NCBI GenBank assembly: GCA_022496805.1
Contig: CM040106.1
Coordinates: forward strand, 9,424,001-9,488,000
Direction: 5' to 3'
Length of the DNA stretch: 64,000 nt
Source of the DNA: Pohlia nutans
Taxonomy: Eukaryota; Streptophyta; Bryopsida; Bryales; Mniaceae
Position numbers and translations under genes: made by a program. The notes beneath the pieces were generated by a model. It did no database searches, was not told where the DNA came from, and saw only the letters and a list, made by a program, of their open reading frames with translations. Below, piece by piece: positions 1 through 12,415 of the stretch (position 1 is its first letter; every line of letters starts with the position of its first letter).

Positions 1-204
1 TGGGTTGTCAATTTAGGTGGATAGTTAGTACATATATCATATGGAAGTTGGAATTTCCATTAAAACGAGAGTTATGGAAAGAATGATCACTCACAGTTGG
101 AAGGAGGAGTTTCCATTAAAATGAGAGTCATGAAAAGAACGGTCGTTTCCAAACTAATATAGTACCATTTCAAATAAAAATAATGCTGATGTATAAGGGA
201 CTGG

Positions 205-380
205 TTTTTCATCTCGTGGACACCAAGTCATGAGCTCAATGGTTGGTTGGGAATGGATGTTTATCTCATATAGGTGGTCCGAGTTCGATTCCCGTTGAAT
301 TCGTTTGAGCGGATATGAGATATGCATGACTTGGTGCTGCTCAGTGAGCCTCGGCAAGCAGGAAATTTGTAACAACCAAC
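205..380 (+). mobile_element. tRNA-derived SINE-like element
   Basis: A polymerase III type internal promoter is visible. An A-box-like stretch TGAGCTCAATGGTTGG is followed about 45 bases later by a B-box-like GAGTTCGATTCCC. This spacing and order are those of a tRNA head. No cloverleaf can be drawn with confidence and no mature tRNA ends are visible, so a SINE or tRNA-like relic is more likely than a working tRNA gene. An open reading frame crosses it on the other strand, but the frame has no protein-like character. Confidence 0.5.
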
Positions 381-786
381 CAGTCTCGTATCCTAAACTG
401 TGACAAGTGCTTAACGCGCTAACAAAAAAACAGTGGTCTTAACCACTAAACTTTTTAAATGTATCCGTTTTTAAAATCAAATACATGGAGTTAATCTTAA
501 AAGGAAAACGGATCGAATACACAAAGTAAACGTACAATGTAATAGAAAATATATTCATAAGGTATAAATATTGCATTTGCAACCCGCATTTGTTTCCAAA
601 ATCAAAACTCTTAGTCTTTGAAATGGAAATCTTAAACTTCATAGTAAAACACGCAAATACAAAATGAGAAATAGATCAAAAGAAATCTACAACGTCTAAT
701 GAACTAGTCATAGTATAGACTCTATATCGCTTACATCAAAGCGCAAAGTATCACAATAATAGTCAAATACAAACTATCACATAGAG
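381..786. other. Non-coding AT-rich stretch, nothing recognised
   Basis: This stretch is AT-rich, contains only short random frames, and shows no repeat or motif that I can support. It lies just downstream of the end of the minus-strand DUF7869-type pseudogene and may hold that gene's 3' untranslated region. Confidence 0.4.
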
Positions 787-2621
787 CTAGCAAAAAATCC
801 ATATTCTCCATCGCCTCCAATCAACAGCGGTTTTAGTAGAATTATACAAAGCCAAACTTTGGATAATGACTTCGATCTGAGCTGATGGAATTTTGATCAT
901 GCACTCAACAGTACCTCGTTTAATCCTCGACTTCCATGTTGTCATCAAAGCATTTGTATCTTCCGAAAGTGGAGGTTCCGTTTCATCAACCTTCCAACGC
1001 AAACCTCTCGTGGTGTCCCATCCAGTGTAGTAGTCCTGGACATTTTGATCCCTTGATGTTGGACGAAAGTAGTGAATGAGGACACAATTTGGTCTTTCTG
1101 GGTTACAGTTAGGATCAGACGACGTCCTCGCTTTCTAGACTGGTCCAGTGTCACCATCTGCTGGTTGAATTGCAACGAAGTAGCCTTTGTAAAGGTCTCG
1201 ACCCACCTTGAATGATGGCCATGGACTCTCCCGCATCTGCCCAACGTAAACGTCATCCTCTGCAAACTCTTCCCAAATGTCACCATCCTCTCCGTATTGA
1301 TCCTCCACTATCGCTTCAACCCGAGATGTGAGCCAGAAGTCGTCTTTCAAAACATTGGACGGTTGCGGATGCTCTTGAAGCGCTACCTTCACAGCATGCC
1401 AATAATGAATCAAGTGCTCATAGCGTCTTGTGAATTCCCCGGTGAGGTCCTCATTGCACAAATTCTCCCAGTATTTGATAAATCTAGATATACCTTTCGA
1501 GTTGTCTTCCACGTTCCTCATTGGACGCTGCGCAATAGGAATTAGCACTCCACATGGCCGCAAACTCCTACCTTTCGAATCCTCCTTCCACAATTTGATC
1601 CCTCCACCTTCTTTGGGCAACCAGTCTATGTCCGTGCAAAAAATCTTGTACTTCAACACCGGACAACCTGTAGAGTCAAGGTAGAACTTAAGCTGTTGTG
1701 CCTTGGTGTGTCCTACAAGTGCTTCATCTCCCGCCATAATACTGCCTTCGATGAATCCCTTGAAATCGGGCACTTCTTCGACAAGGTGTGGGATAGTGGG
1801 GATAGATTCTACGTCCATGAAGGACTTCATGAGCAAAGGAATCGTAGGAAATTTTTCCTTCTGCAACAACATGCTCCACCTTCGAAACAACGCATCGATG
1901 TCTGTGGATGTCCATCTTCATGTGGAATCTGAACTGGAAAGAGGTTCCCTAATACATACGTTCGCAGAGGGCACGAATCTTATCCCTCGGAAATGGTTGA
2001 ACGCAATTCTTGCTGCAACAAACTTTGCTAGAGATGGAGTTGATAGAGTCTTGAGTGAGGAGTTGCTGCGATTTGACGGAAGTCTTGCGGGGTGAATTCC
2101 TCACTGTATCGGTATATCTTCACGACCTAGTGGAAGAGGGCTGCGTGAGACTTGTTTGGCGAAGGTTGTAATTGTCGCAAATTTCATGATCCATGGAAGC
2201 TAGCTGCATTGACATAAACAAGCCAAATTAGCCAAGCCCGCAATGAGTACCTCCCTTTGCGGAGGATGTCTACTCCTGAATGACTACAGACTATGTGAAC
2301 AGCAACGTGAGTGTGTCCAAGTGGTCCGTTCGCACTGAAGACAAGGTCAGAGCTCAGGCTATGACAAGTTTTGTCTCCAACATGCAAGCCGTCGTCATTG
2401 AACAAAGCTACACACTGAGTATTCCACTGACATCGCGGAATGCCTTCACGATCCAGAACCTCGACGTCTAGTGTGTGTTGGGGTTTAGCTTCATTGTCGG
2501 AGGAGTCGATTCCAGCAATCGTCATGCGAGCAGGGTCCATGGCATTAGTAGAGGAACTAAAGATACCTGAACGATTGCATGCCCTGAAGTTAGAATATAA
2601 TACATTGGAGATGGCTTCCAT
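787..2621 (-). pseudogene. DUF7869-type transposase-like protein, internally deleted pseudogene (E1)
   Basis: This is a decayed member of the transposon-borne family with an LQLDN motif and a GHTHEDID-like motif; DUF7869 is my recollection of the family name. Reading on minus there are four parts. The N-terminal piece at about 2621-2184 contains WNTQCVALFNDDGLHVGDKT. A Cys-rich piece at about 2090-1949 contains VCCSKNCVQPFP. The segment STDIDALFRRWS near 1913-1880 leads into the open frame ending at 1135. The C-terminal piece at about 1134-787 contains TGWDTTRGLRWKVD. All four match in order the plus-strand copy at 25738-41303. The central part with LQLDN is missing: the frame jumps from the Cys-rich segment (stop at 1949) almost directly to STDIDALF, a deletion of roughly 1.2 kb relative to the other copy. 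An in-frame TAG at 1135-1137 sits where a Trp is expected. The gene cannot be functional as it stands. Confidence 0.75.
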
Positions 2622-2739
2622 ATGCTTGATTAGCTCGAGGCGAGCTGAATGACAAGAGGGATCTCGAATATGTACATACGGAACTAGAGGGATTCAAAAG
2701 AGATAGGGTCGCTACTCTTGGAGGCCCGAGCGTAAGGGT

Positions 2740-3800
2740 ATGGTCAATCTTCAGATTTTTTTTAGGTTGACTCGACCTAATTTGTCTTGACTATGTCTCA
2801 GTCTAGGTTTGCCCGACCTAAATTTTATCGATCCACAACTGTCGAGACATAGATTTGATCATCATCTCAATTTAGGTCGGTTCGAGCTTACTTGACCTAA
2901 AGAATTTCCTCCACCATCCGATTACTTCATGTAAGTACAAGGAAGGGTCCCCAGTTGAGGTCGACACGAGCTAAGTTGAAATATTGGAGTGAAAGATATG
3001 TCTCACTGCTAGGTTCTTAACAGAAGATCACTTGCGAGGGTAGTTTAGGTTGAGTCGACCTCAAATGTCAATATAGTAGACCCATACCGACGGGATTGGC
3101 GCGTATGAGATCTAAGTGTTCTCTCGATTAAGGTCGCCACAAGCTAAATTGAGGAGCACAAATGGCACGGAATACAATATAGAATGTTTACAAAAATGAA
3201 GGGCTCTATATACTTTAAGTCAGTTTGACCTGAATTTGGATTATCACATTACATGTCCACTCAGTTCAGGTTGGGTCGAACTGAACAAACCACAGAAAGC
3301 CAGGTGATCGAATTTTGAGTACTCATACAATTTAGGTCGAGTCGACCTAATCTGGAAGATGAATCCCGCTGCAGTTCAAGGATAAATGTAGGTTTTGCTC
3401 GTGCAGATTAGGTCAAGTTGAACTAAACAGGAATATGAATCTCGCTCCAGTAAAATGATAAATGTAGGTAACATTGGTGCAAATTAGGTCGAGTCGACCT
3501 AAACTGGAAGGTGAATCTTGCTCTAGTACAAGGCGAAATACAGGTAACGTTGGTGCAAATTAGGTCGAGTCGACTTAAACTAGAATATGAGTCTCGCTCC
3601 AGTACAAGGCTAAATGTAGGTTATGTTGGTGCAAATTGGGTCGAGTCGACCTAAACTAGAGGATGAATCTTACTCTAGTAAAAGAGTACGTGTAGATAAC
3701 ATTGGTGCACATTAGGTCGAGTCGAGCTAATTATACAAAGGCAAGATGGTCCATTCTTGAGGAACTGGGAACATATTTAGGTCGAGTTGAGCTAATATGT
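2740..3800. repeat. Array of palindromic motif A (AGGTCGAGTCGACCT)
   Basis: About fourteen imperfect copies of an inverted repeat lie in this 1-kb stretch, for example near 2762, 3047, 3333, 3484, 3561, 3637, 3714 and 3778. The consensus is AGGTCGA, a central G, then TCGACCT, usually flanked by TTT and AAA. Both half-sites vary. The stretch is upstream of the minus-strand DUF7869-type pseudogene and is probably its leader or first intron. The same motif fills 10.9-16.0 kb, which ties these two regions to one element. Confidence 0.85.
3333..3795. repeat. Six tandem units of about 76 bp, each with one motif A
   Basis: Motif A recurs at about 3333, 3408, 3484, 3561, 3637 and 3714 with nearly constant spacing. 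The DNA between copies is also similar: GTGCAAATTAGGTCGAG at the start of the unit and CTCCAGTACAAGG near its end. The motif has therefore multiplied here by tandem duplication and not by independent point mutation. Confidence 0.8.
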
Positions 3801-3984
3801 CCCGTAAATTACGATGACAATATTGAAAAGCAATGGCATGTACATTCTATATTCCGAATTGAAGCAACATCAACTGCACTGTGGATTACAAATGAAAGCT
3901 ACGCCAAATACAATTGTGGGAAAGAGGGCGCCGTCCGAATGCTTACAATAACATCACAGTATGAGATGAAACTTAAAATGTGAC

Positions 3985-4260
3985 CTATCTAAATAGTGCG
4001 CGCTAACCCTAGAACTTGAAGTTGTGGATAGGAAGTGATCTCTTACTGAAAAATGTCGCGATCACAGCGCCTCTTGGTACGATTCAACAGCCTCAGCCCG
4101 CAACTGCACGCACTGTCCTCAAAGTCTGAGCAAAAGAAAATCCTCCTTTCGACTATTCGAGAGTACAAGAACCGGAATGGTAGAGTACGCGAACGGAGGA
4201 GCATGAGCACGCAAAGAATCGAGAAAAGAAATATTTCAGTCGCCTTTCAAGATTTATAGA
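3985..4260 (-). promoter_or_regulatory. Putative 5' leader exon of the minus-strand DUF7869-type gene
   Basis: Read on minus, this stretch is GC-richer than its surroundings. It contains CTAGGGTTAG (telobox-like) and a GACATTTTTCAG then TAAGAG junction that could be an exon end. It lies just beyond the motif A array, as the corresponding leader of the second DUF7869-type gene does at 23900-24120. No coding homology is seen, so the call rests on position and composition only. Confidence 0.3.
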
Positions 4261-4646
4261 CAATAAGGTGGGAACGATGTGGCAGGAAGAGCAAGGGAGA
4301 ATTTTGAACCGTCATTTCTCATCCACTTAAAAATCATATAGTCCATGAAGTTTGGTGGACTTTACAACTGTGAAGGACAAAAGCTTACTTGAAATATACG
4401 CGACAATAATAGATTTCTATACAGTATTTGAATACTTCATTCAAATATAGATTCCATCCATACGTAACACGAAAATTGGAAACGGAAAAATCTACAGTGA
4501 GACATTGCTCTATATTAAATTGTAGATCATAATAATAATATCACTCAAACTGCACTTTGTTGGATTTGTAGAAAGTACAAACGTAATTGACAATAAAATA
4601 ACCACCTCAGGGAGGTAACTTCTTGTAAATTCCATGAGCGGTTTTA
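4261..4646. other. AT-rich spacer, nothing recognised
   Basis: Non-coding sequence between the presumed leader exon and the MITE. No repeat or gene signal could be supported. Confidence 0.4.
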
Positions 4647-5417
4647 GGGTATTTAATCGAGGGCTATGAAGTAATTTTACATATTCTAATATTTATAGTT
4701 TAGATATGGTATATTCTAAGAATATTCTAAGAATATTCTCTAAATAGTTTTAAAACACCCTATATTACTTCTATAAATTATTATTTTTATCTAAATGAAA
4801 AAAGGACACCCAATATTTGTTTTCATATAGTTATCAAAATTCTCGACATTCACTCCCCCGTGGTAACCACTAAACATATCGGTAAACATCATCAGAAACT
4901 ACTATTTATAACTAAGAATAATTTTGATTTTTTATACAAATAGAAGTTCACCAATTTGACTTCTAGATTCCATCCGTACGGTAGGATTTACAGATTCTAT
5001 CACCGATGTATAATTATAATTTTGAAAGTTAAAATAAAAAATTCAGTCTACATTTGATCATTACAAAATTTATATATTTGTTGAGGAGGACTTCTTAAGA
5101 ATAATTGTAAAGTAGATATTTCAAAAACATGGTGACTTCTACCGATTGTCGTGTTTCTAAAATCTATGACCTCATTTTTGCAAGTTCAGTATTGCACTAC
5201 CATCAATTAAACTCTAGCGTAGTGAAGGATTTGAATTACTGAACAATATATTCATTTTAGATAAAAAATATAAATTTGTAAAAGTAATATAGGGTGTGAT
5301 AAAACCAATTTAGGAATATTTTTGGAATTTTTGTGGAATATACGTAGAATATACCCTAAACATACTACAGATAGTAGCATATTCCAATTGTTTCCTAAAG
5401 CCCCCTATTAAATACCC
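4647..5417. mobile_element. MITE or foldback element with about 170-bp terminal inverted repeats
   Basis: The left arm begins GGGTATTTAATCGAGGGCT and continues through ATATTCTAAGAATATTC to ACACCCTATATTACTTCTA near 4775. The right arm, from about 5250 to 5417, is its inverted copy with moderate divergence: AGTAATATAGGGTGTGATAA through to CCCTATTAAATACCC. The two arms enclose about 450 bp without coding capacity. Flanks are TTA on the left and TTT on the right, so a clean target-site duplication is not proven. The length and the lack of genes fit a MITE. Confidence 0.65.
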
Positions 5418-8190
5418 TTTGTACAATCATATGTACTCATAATTTATACTAAATGACTTCCCCGAGTGTATCTATGTATCTTTCACTGACTGTAGTATTA
5501 AACTTGCAAAATAGTATGCCAAAATATAATCCACTTACAAGTCAGGACGCATTCTATCATTATAGTCAGTGAGTTAATGACAAATGTTATCTACTTGAAT
5601 GTCGTACATAATGAGGAGTGTTTTAAATATATAGAAGCAATTAACAGTACAGTTTGAGGTATTTCCGTTAAAATTAAATTTAATGTGTTACTTCATTGCG
5701 TTATTGAGTTTAAAACGATAATTAATCACAATAATTACAAAATAATGAAATATATTAAATAGATATATGAAAAATTTAAATACATACGAGCATTCTAGAG
5801 AATAATTGCAAATAATTCACATTTAATTATATATTAACATGACCGTGTAGCTAGTGCAATATAATTATATTTGGCGTGAAATAAGTGAATTAACAAATAA
5901 TGAGAACATAAGGAATAGATTTACATAGTTGAAAAATCTTGAAATTTTATTTAAACTATGGGCGTTATAGACACCATGCCTGCAAATATACATTTGGTAT
6001 CAACGACAGTCAAGATGTTTAGCACACATAATTATTAGAATGACTTAGACATAAGTCACACATTGCGCGACTCACGGTTCAAAGTGGTACCCATATCAAC
6101 CCATAATTTTCCAAATTCTAATTATTGCCATAATTATTTGTAGTTTTATTCTAGACAATGCGAATTTTTTAAGTGAAAATTAATGAAAATTAATATTATA
6201 CAGTGATAGCAGAAATTTACTTAGGGACTCTAAGTCATAAATGTCATATAAGTAGCTTCCAAATGCATGATCATAATTAACCAACAAGTTTTAAACATAT
6301 TTAATTTGTCAAATGCATGATTATTACATTGAAGTCACGCAAGTGTTCTATTAGAGTATTTTTAACGCGTAAATAATATGCAAAATCGCAAATTGCTGTA
6401 CTTTGTTGGGCTTCAATCTTAAATGTCAAGAGATTATGATCCAAAAGCATGATAACAAGAGATGCACAAGTTGTAAATGAATTTTAATACGCTGAAAGCA
6501 TTAAATTACTGTACTCTAAACTCTAATCGATGATTATTTGGATGAATTATCAGATAATTATATTAAACTTCATCCGCTCATAACTTCTACGATTCACGTC
6601 CAAATATGAAATACAAAATCATTTTAATTTCATCTCCATGCAGTCCACTTTATCAAACCAAAATCGTTAAAAGCATGACTAAAGTGAATGTAAATATTTA
6701 ATATTTCATGACTTTTGAATAATAATTACAGCTCTATATCACCTAAATAATCTAGAAATTTTGTGAAAATTAAGACATTATTATTAGAATCACAAAGGTC
6801 TAAATTAAAGGTTATCTAAATGATCCACAGTCATATTATAAAACGCTTAACTAAAGGTAATATTTTAAAGCATCAAATGATTGTGTCAATGAAATTATCA
6901 TTATCCTACATTTAATAACACATTGATTCAACTACTATAGGATTCGAAATACTGTCTTAAATACATTCACGCTATAGACCCTCTAAATACCTTTCCAATT
7001 ATATATGACACTCTTTCAAAATTAATGATGAAATACGTGTATGTTACGGATGGATTAATTACCAGAAATCTTAAACTTCATCCGCTTATACTTTCTACAT
7101 TATTTTGAAATTCGAATTTAAAATACGAAGCCAATTATTTTCATGTAATCTTATTGTAGTGTGAAATTTTTAGTGATATTTTTATGCGAGGTTAGCTTCA
7201 TGTGACCCTAAACCGATCAAAAAGGAAACAATTTGTGGAAATATTATGCCTCATTATTTTTGACTTCCAATGTTTCACCCAAAATTCTGAAATTTTTATA
7301 GTAAAATTGTTCTTGAAGGAATACCATCATAAAATCAAGCATCTATAAAATCTTCAAAAATCACAACACCTATAGTACTACATTATAATCCATCACAACA
7401 TATTTCATCCACATGTTATCAATATCTTATTTGTGATTGAATTACAAAATAGTTTTTCATTATATGTTTCAAATTTTATAGAAAAATTATTAGTAATAGC
7501 AATCTCAGATTTAATCATATGAATAGAATCTAAAATTCAAAATGTATAACTTTTATCCATATATCAAGTTCCAAATATTCATGATAGTTGCATTTTATAA
7601 TACATCTTTAGATAACTAACCAAACTGGACATAGGTGAGGGCATTTAGGGGCTACAAAATTTGGAATTAAGATTGAAGTTACGATTGGTCCAAAATAAAC
7701 CTTTTGTTCTAAAAACTCAATAGATCAACACGGAAAATTGTGGATGGATGAAAAATAAAGAATATTTCAGTAGGTTACAAAATTTATGGTGTAAGATAGG
7801 TCTTTATAACTTCTAAACGTACGAACCCTTTGAACATAAGTTGATTCTTGCCTCAGAATTAGATATTAGCATGGCGAAGATTTATATGTAAGCATAAAAT
7901 CTACCCAACAAATTAGACATATTTGTAGTCGAAGGCCTTTCCAATATTATCAGCAACTTCCCATCACAAGTCAAAGATTTATTGTGATTGGTTGAGAATT
8001 TAATAAGCTTTCTAAGGTGACTTGAAAAAAGACAATCTCAGGCTATATGAGACAGTTATAAGGCTAGGAATTTGTTCAAGATCCAGTTTCTGAACGCTAG
8101 GAATTTGTTCAAGATCCAATAAATATTGTAGACATTATAATAAGTATTTAACCAGAATTATGTGAACAACATGAGAATGTACAAATATAG
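5418..8190. other. AT-rich non-coding block with internal direct repeats
   Basis: There is no reading frame of note here. A segment at about 6530-6700 (TTAAACTTCATCCGCTCATAACTTCTAC) recurs at about 7060-7170 (TTAAACTTCATCCGCTTATACTTTCTAC) in the same orientation. The stretch 8030-8125 contains a short duplication of AACGCTAGGAATTTGTTCAA-like sequence. The composition is that of old, silent transposon DNA. Confidence 0.5.
7290..7700 (+). repeat. Dispersed repeat R1, copy 1
   Basis: This segment (TATCTTATTTGTGATTGAA, ATTCAAAATGTATAACTT, GCATTTTATAATACATCTTT) is similar to 59840-60220 in the same orientation and to 21540-21880 in reverse. The conserved landmarks occur in the same order in all three copies. 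No protein is encoded. The termini were not resolved, so it may be part of a larger non-autonomous element. Confidence 0.7.
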
Positions 8191-8194
8191 AAAC

Positions 8195-8312
8195 ACGTTG
8201 TATATATATGTATGTATATATGTATATATATATATATTTATGTATATATACCTATATACATATATATAGAAAGATAGGTGGGTATATATATATTTATATT
8301 CATTTATATATA
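8195..8312. repeat. (TA)n / TATG microsatellite
   Basis: A run of TATATATG, TATATATATA and TATACATATATATAG units. A second, shorter run lies at about 8645-8710. These are simple repeats without coding or regulatory signals. Confidence 0.85.
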
Positions 8313-8904
8313 GTACGCGGAAGTCAGGGTACGCTCTTTCATGTCAAATAATTAATAAAAGTTAAAACAATGGACGTCGGCACTTTCAATAGTACGTATT
8401 ATGAAATCGGCTATTGATAGATATCAATAATTATTTACCGCCCGCTAGTAAACGTTTTATAATTTTAATTCTTTCTCTACCTTTTTTGCTGATTGTTATG
8501 TGCTCATCCAGATTATAGTGTTTTTTATTGACGACTTTTTGTTGACTTCATTTTTTATGATATTGACAAAATACTTCATAATGTTTTAAAATTTTTTGGC
8601 ATTTTTTTTCAGGTATTATTTTCTGCCAACCCTGCCTTGCACGTACAGTATATATTTTATATGTTATGTTTATATATATACACATATATATACATGTATA
8701 TATATACACGTAGCCCTGCCCGGTGTGGGTCGTCTCTCCCGCGACTAGGGTTTGAAGTTCTTGATAAATTAATCCTACATTCACTAAGAAATGTGAAAGA
8801 CATGTATGATAAATCCGTTTGTACAAAGGTGATCTTTACATTGACATTTGCAACTTTTTTTTTTACATGAACTCCATTTTTCGTTTATATCAAAAAATTT
8901 ATAC

Positions 8905-9125
8905 CTTGTACTACGTAACTTCTACCATGCAACCTATAGTATATACCATGTACCTTGTACGATGTACCATGTACCATGTAACTTATACCATATAACCTAT
9001 ACTATATACCATGTACCTGGTACATTGTACCATGTACCATGCGCGTGCACGATGTAAATGTGTACCATGTACCTTGTACATTGTATCTTGTACGATGTAA
9101 TCTTATAGCCTTGCCCGTATATGTA
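8905..9125. repeat. Degenerate minisatellite of TACCATGTACCTTGTAC units
   Basis: Units of about 9-10 bp such as TACCATGTAC, CTTGTACGATG and TATACCATATAACC recur for about 200 bp. Reading frames through it (repeats of YHVPC) are an artefact of the repeat. It lies shortly upstream of the presumed leader of the plus-strand E1 genes. Confidence 0.75.
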
Positions 9126-9199
9126 CAAGTGCCCGTATAATGCTTGTGCTCGTACCTATACTCGTTTTGGTGCATGTGCCCGTGCCCTTGAGAAACCCT

Positions 9200-9650
9200 A
9201 TGCCCGTGCTTTGTCTCTCTCATAGGCTAGGGTTTGAACGCATTGCCATTGTTGTCGCTGTGTTTACCTTACGTCTCTCGTTGCCTGCTTGTTCCTCTTC
9301 TCGTCGCCCTCGTTTCTTGTCGCTTGTCGCCGTCATTTGTTTTGTTGTTGGTGTCTGTGTTGTTCTTAGCCGTGTTTCTTGTGTTTCGCGTTTCTCGTGT
9401 TTTGTGTTTTGTTCGTGTTTCGCATTTCTCGTGTTTAGGGTTTAGAATCAATGTATTTCTTCACGCCAGTGCTTAAGAGTTTGCGTTATTGAGCAACGCT
9501 CCTTTATAATTTGTGGATTGGAAGTCGGGGCCTATTTTGTGACGGTGGAGGGCGCATTAGATTTGCTGCAAGTGGTGGAGGGCTTCAGTGGTAGTCGTCT
9601 GCTTCCTGAAGGAATCAGGTAATTCTACCCTAAACCCTAAACTTCTGTCA
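9200..9650 (+). promoter_or_regulatory. Putative promoter and leader exon of E1 plus-strand genes, with teloboxes
   Basis: GC content rises here. Telobox-like strings occur at about 9228 (CTAGGGTTTGAAC), 9436 (GTTTAGGGTTTAG) and 9628 (ACCCTAAACCCTAAAC). GAATCAG followed by GTAATTC near 9618 looks like a 5' splice site, so an untranslated first exon may end there with a long intron to follow. In plants, teloboxes are typical of promoters and leaders of genes expressed in dividing cells. No translation product is proposed. Confidence 0.4.
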
Positions 9651-10889
9651 TTTATTTGTGGAGGTTTCGTGGTTGCAGTTCTCAAAGCATAGATATGGCG
9701 TCGTCTTCTTTCCAATAAATCTGAAGGGTCTACAACGTTATTAGGTTTGACATGTCTGTGAGGAAATTGTTAGGGTAGCCTAACAATTGATAGAAATTAA
9801 TTTTTTCTATACTATAGAACCTGTAGCTTGTAGTCCTGGAGAGCTCTCATTTGAGATTGAGGTGAGGGGTTGTATTTAAGGAGTCTAGTTTAAATACAAG
9901 CAAACAAATCCTTTACACTTCCTTGAAAAATTTAAGCTTCTGTGAAAAATGCCCATTTAATAGAAATTGATTCAATTGGGTACGATTGAAATTGATTCAA
10001 TTTTTGAAATTCAATTGGCACAATTTTTCTAAAACGAAAAGGAGATCAGATTGTATAATTCAATTATTTAGCATTTGTACTGATGTTGAATAATTTAGTA
10101 CGTGATAGCTAGGGTTTGCATTCTTACACTAAATTGCAAGGTTTGTAAACTAGCTGCAATTTGATGCAGTTACTGGAGTGATTTGTTTGGCTAATTCCGT
10201 GAACAAGTTTTTGGAGTGATCAGTCTGCTTATGATCAATTGGGGATTTTTATTTATTAATCTATTAGCGTACATTCAGAGATTGAGAATTTTAATTTCTT
10301 AAATTTAGTTTTAAGGTCTACACATAGTAATGGTGTACAATTTTAGAGTTGTTTTTTCATGTTCATGGAGCTTATGTTTTGGGCGGTGGTTCAAGTTGCT
10401 GCAATGATGTTTTTGCTTGATTTTCTTAACAAACAAGAGACCAGTCTACTTCCTTTGAATCTATGATTTTGGTTTCAGAAATTCAATATTGTAGATTGAC
10501 AGATTGACAGCTCTTTTTTTTATTCTATGGGTAGTGGTGCATAGATTTATGGTGCATGATTTTTGATGCATGGCCGTTTCTAGTTGCTACAGCGAGTTGT
10601 GTGGTAGTTAAATTCATTTCACTAATGAAGGAAAGGTTGCAATTTTCAGATTGTTCAATTCGGCCATCGAAGCAGTTTTTTGTAACTTTCATAATCATAC
10701 TCTACGAGATAAGGTTAGTTCTCTACTCACTGTTTCATTTTTTTGTGCGCTATTTCCTTCTTTCATTTTCATTCTTCTTTGCGCTGAGTGCATTATGTAC
10801 ATGCTTGTGATAGATGGTAGTTTTAGGTTTGTTATTTTCGCTTTGTTTGAGCAATATGGTTTTTTGTTTATCAACATGTGACAGACGGT
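9651..10889. other. Probable leader intron, no gene recognised
   Basis: T-rich sequence between the presumed leader exon and the first motif A cluster. Frames at 10556-10881 are low-complexity and hydrophobic by composition only. It reads as a long intron or spacer. Confidence 0.4.
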
Positions 10890-12415
10890 ACTTTAGGTCG
10901 ATGTCATTTTAGCTCGATGTCAGTTCTGCTCGAGCCGATGTAAATGGCCTACAATTCTAGTGACAGCCGTCACTTTAGGTCGACTCGATCTAAAGTGACA
11001 ATAGGCCCTTCAACGATTTTAGGTTGAATCAATCTAAATACTCCCATAACACCTATTTTTGCTATAGCTAAGCTATAGTATAGCTAGTATGCAGTCGATT
11101 CAGCTCAAATCGACCTAAACTATACTATATTACAAACAATAGAAATCGAAAAAAACATTTCAAAATATCTAGTTCCACTAGTTTTGCGTGTTTAGGTCGA
11201 CTGGACCTAAACTCGCACACTCTCACGTTCCACCAGTATAGCTCGCATCGACCTAAAATTGCACAGAAAATATTGGTTTATGACCAGTAAGATATAAAGA
11301 CTACCCAATTGAAATGCACATGGTACAATTTCAGCTCGAGCCGACCTGAATAACCCAAAAATGGATAAAAATTGACCTCAAATGCGTAACAAATAGCTCT
11401 GTTCGACCTAAATTAACCAAAATTTCAATCAATAAGCACGAAAAATAAACACTATGACTGTGTAATTTCAGCTCAGCTCGACCTAAATTACTTGATATTG
11501 CTATCAATAAGCTTGACATTGCACTTAATCTACGCACATTCAGATCGAGTCGACCTAAATTGCCCTAAATGGCATACAATGAATCATAAATTGAATCCTA
11601 AATCCTAAAAACATGCTCTGTCTGTAAGTAGTACAACAAGATTACAATAATGATCTTGAACTATTCAATTACTCCATTAATATTCAGCTCAATTCAGATA
11701 GAAACGACCTAAGTTACCCCAACTGCAGTAATATTGCAGTCCATTCAAGTCGACCCGACCTAAATTACCATATCTTATAATCAATACACATAAAACTACA
11801 AAAATAATAACAAAGATTGTGTAAATTCAGATTGATTCGACCTAAATTGCCCTAAACGGCAATAAAAATTGATCCAACTTCCATAGAATTCAGCTCTGTC
11901 CGACCTAAAGTACGCAAAATTGTTATCAGTAAGCAAGAAAAAACACATAAGATGTGAACATTCAGGTGGAGTCGACCTCAATTGCCCTAAATGGTCTGCA
12001 TCGAACACTAATAGAATCAATGGTAGCTAGGACGAAGCTCCAATTATAATTGATTAGGTCGATTCGATTGCATCCCACAGAATCTCATTGAACCTAGACT
12101 CATAGGCACCACATAATATATCCGTAATTCCTAAATACCCAAAGTCCTTGACTATAATTGCTCTTTAGGTCGGGTCGTCCTAAAGAGTACTACATTAACA
12201 ACTGTAGGTATGATACATATTAAGCATACTACAACCTTCAAGAATCGAAGCCCGTCTAAACTTTAGCTCAATCCAAGCTAAATTATGATGTGGGCTTGAT
12301 CAAAATATACGTCCTACTTGTTTGCCACTGATGATCATCCATGAAGAAAATTACTCTTCTTTGTAGAGGCATGCTGATGTTTGTGTCACGAATTTTAGCT
12401 CGTAACGACCTAAAT
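10890..12415. repeat. Second and densest array of palindromic motif A
   Basis: Roughly nineteen copies of TTTAGGTCGA-(G)-TCGACCTAAA-like inverted repeats occur, for example near 10975, 11190, 11331, 11468, 11540, 11744, 11828, 11889, 11962, 12163 and 12393. Many carry the variant left arm TTCAGCTCG. Spacing is irregular, mostly 50-90 bp. The sequence between copies is not tandemly repeated, so the motif is maintained while its surroundings diverge. The block ends just before the first coding exon of the ParB-methyltransferase pseudogene. Confidence 0.85.

Noticed and set aside
154..375. 73-codon minus frame
   Set aside because: It overlaps the SINE-like segment with A and B boxes on the opposite strand and has no other support.
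1297..2095. Plus-strand frames of up to 130 codons
   Set aside because: They lie opposite the minus-strand DUF7869-type pseudogene, whose homology to the E2 copy is clear.
3333..3795. CRISPR-like array (regular repeats and spacers)
   Set aside because: The spacers are themselves similar to each other and the unit is an ordinary 76-bp tandem repeat in plant-type DNA; no cas genes are present.
9140..9476. Hydrophobic frames of 80-101 codons
   Set aside because: Low-complexity TTTCTCGTGTTT-type sequence in a presumed leader; the hydrophobicity comes from T-rich repeats.
9625..9645. Telomeric repeat
   Set aside because: Only two CCCTAAA units are present; this is a telobox, not a telomere or an interstitial telomeric array.
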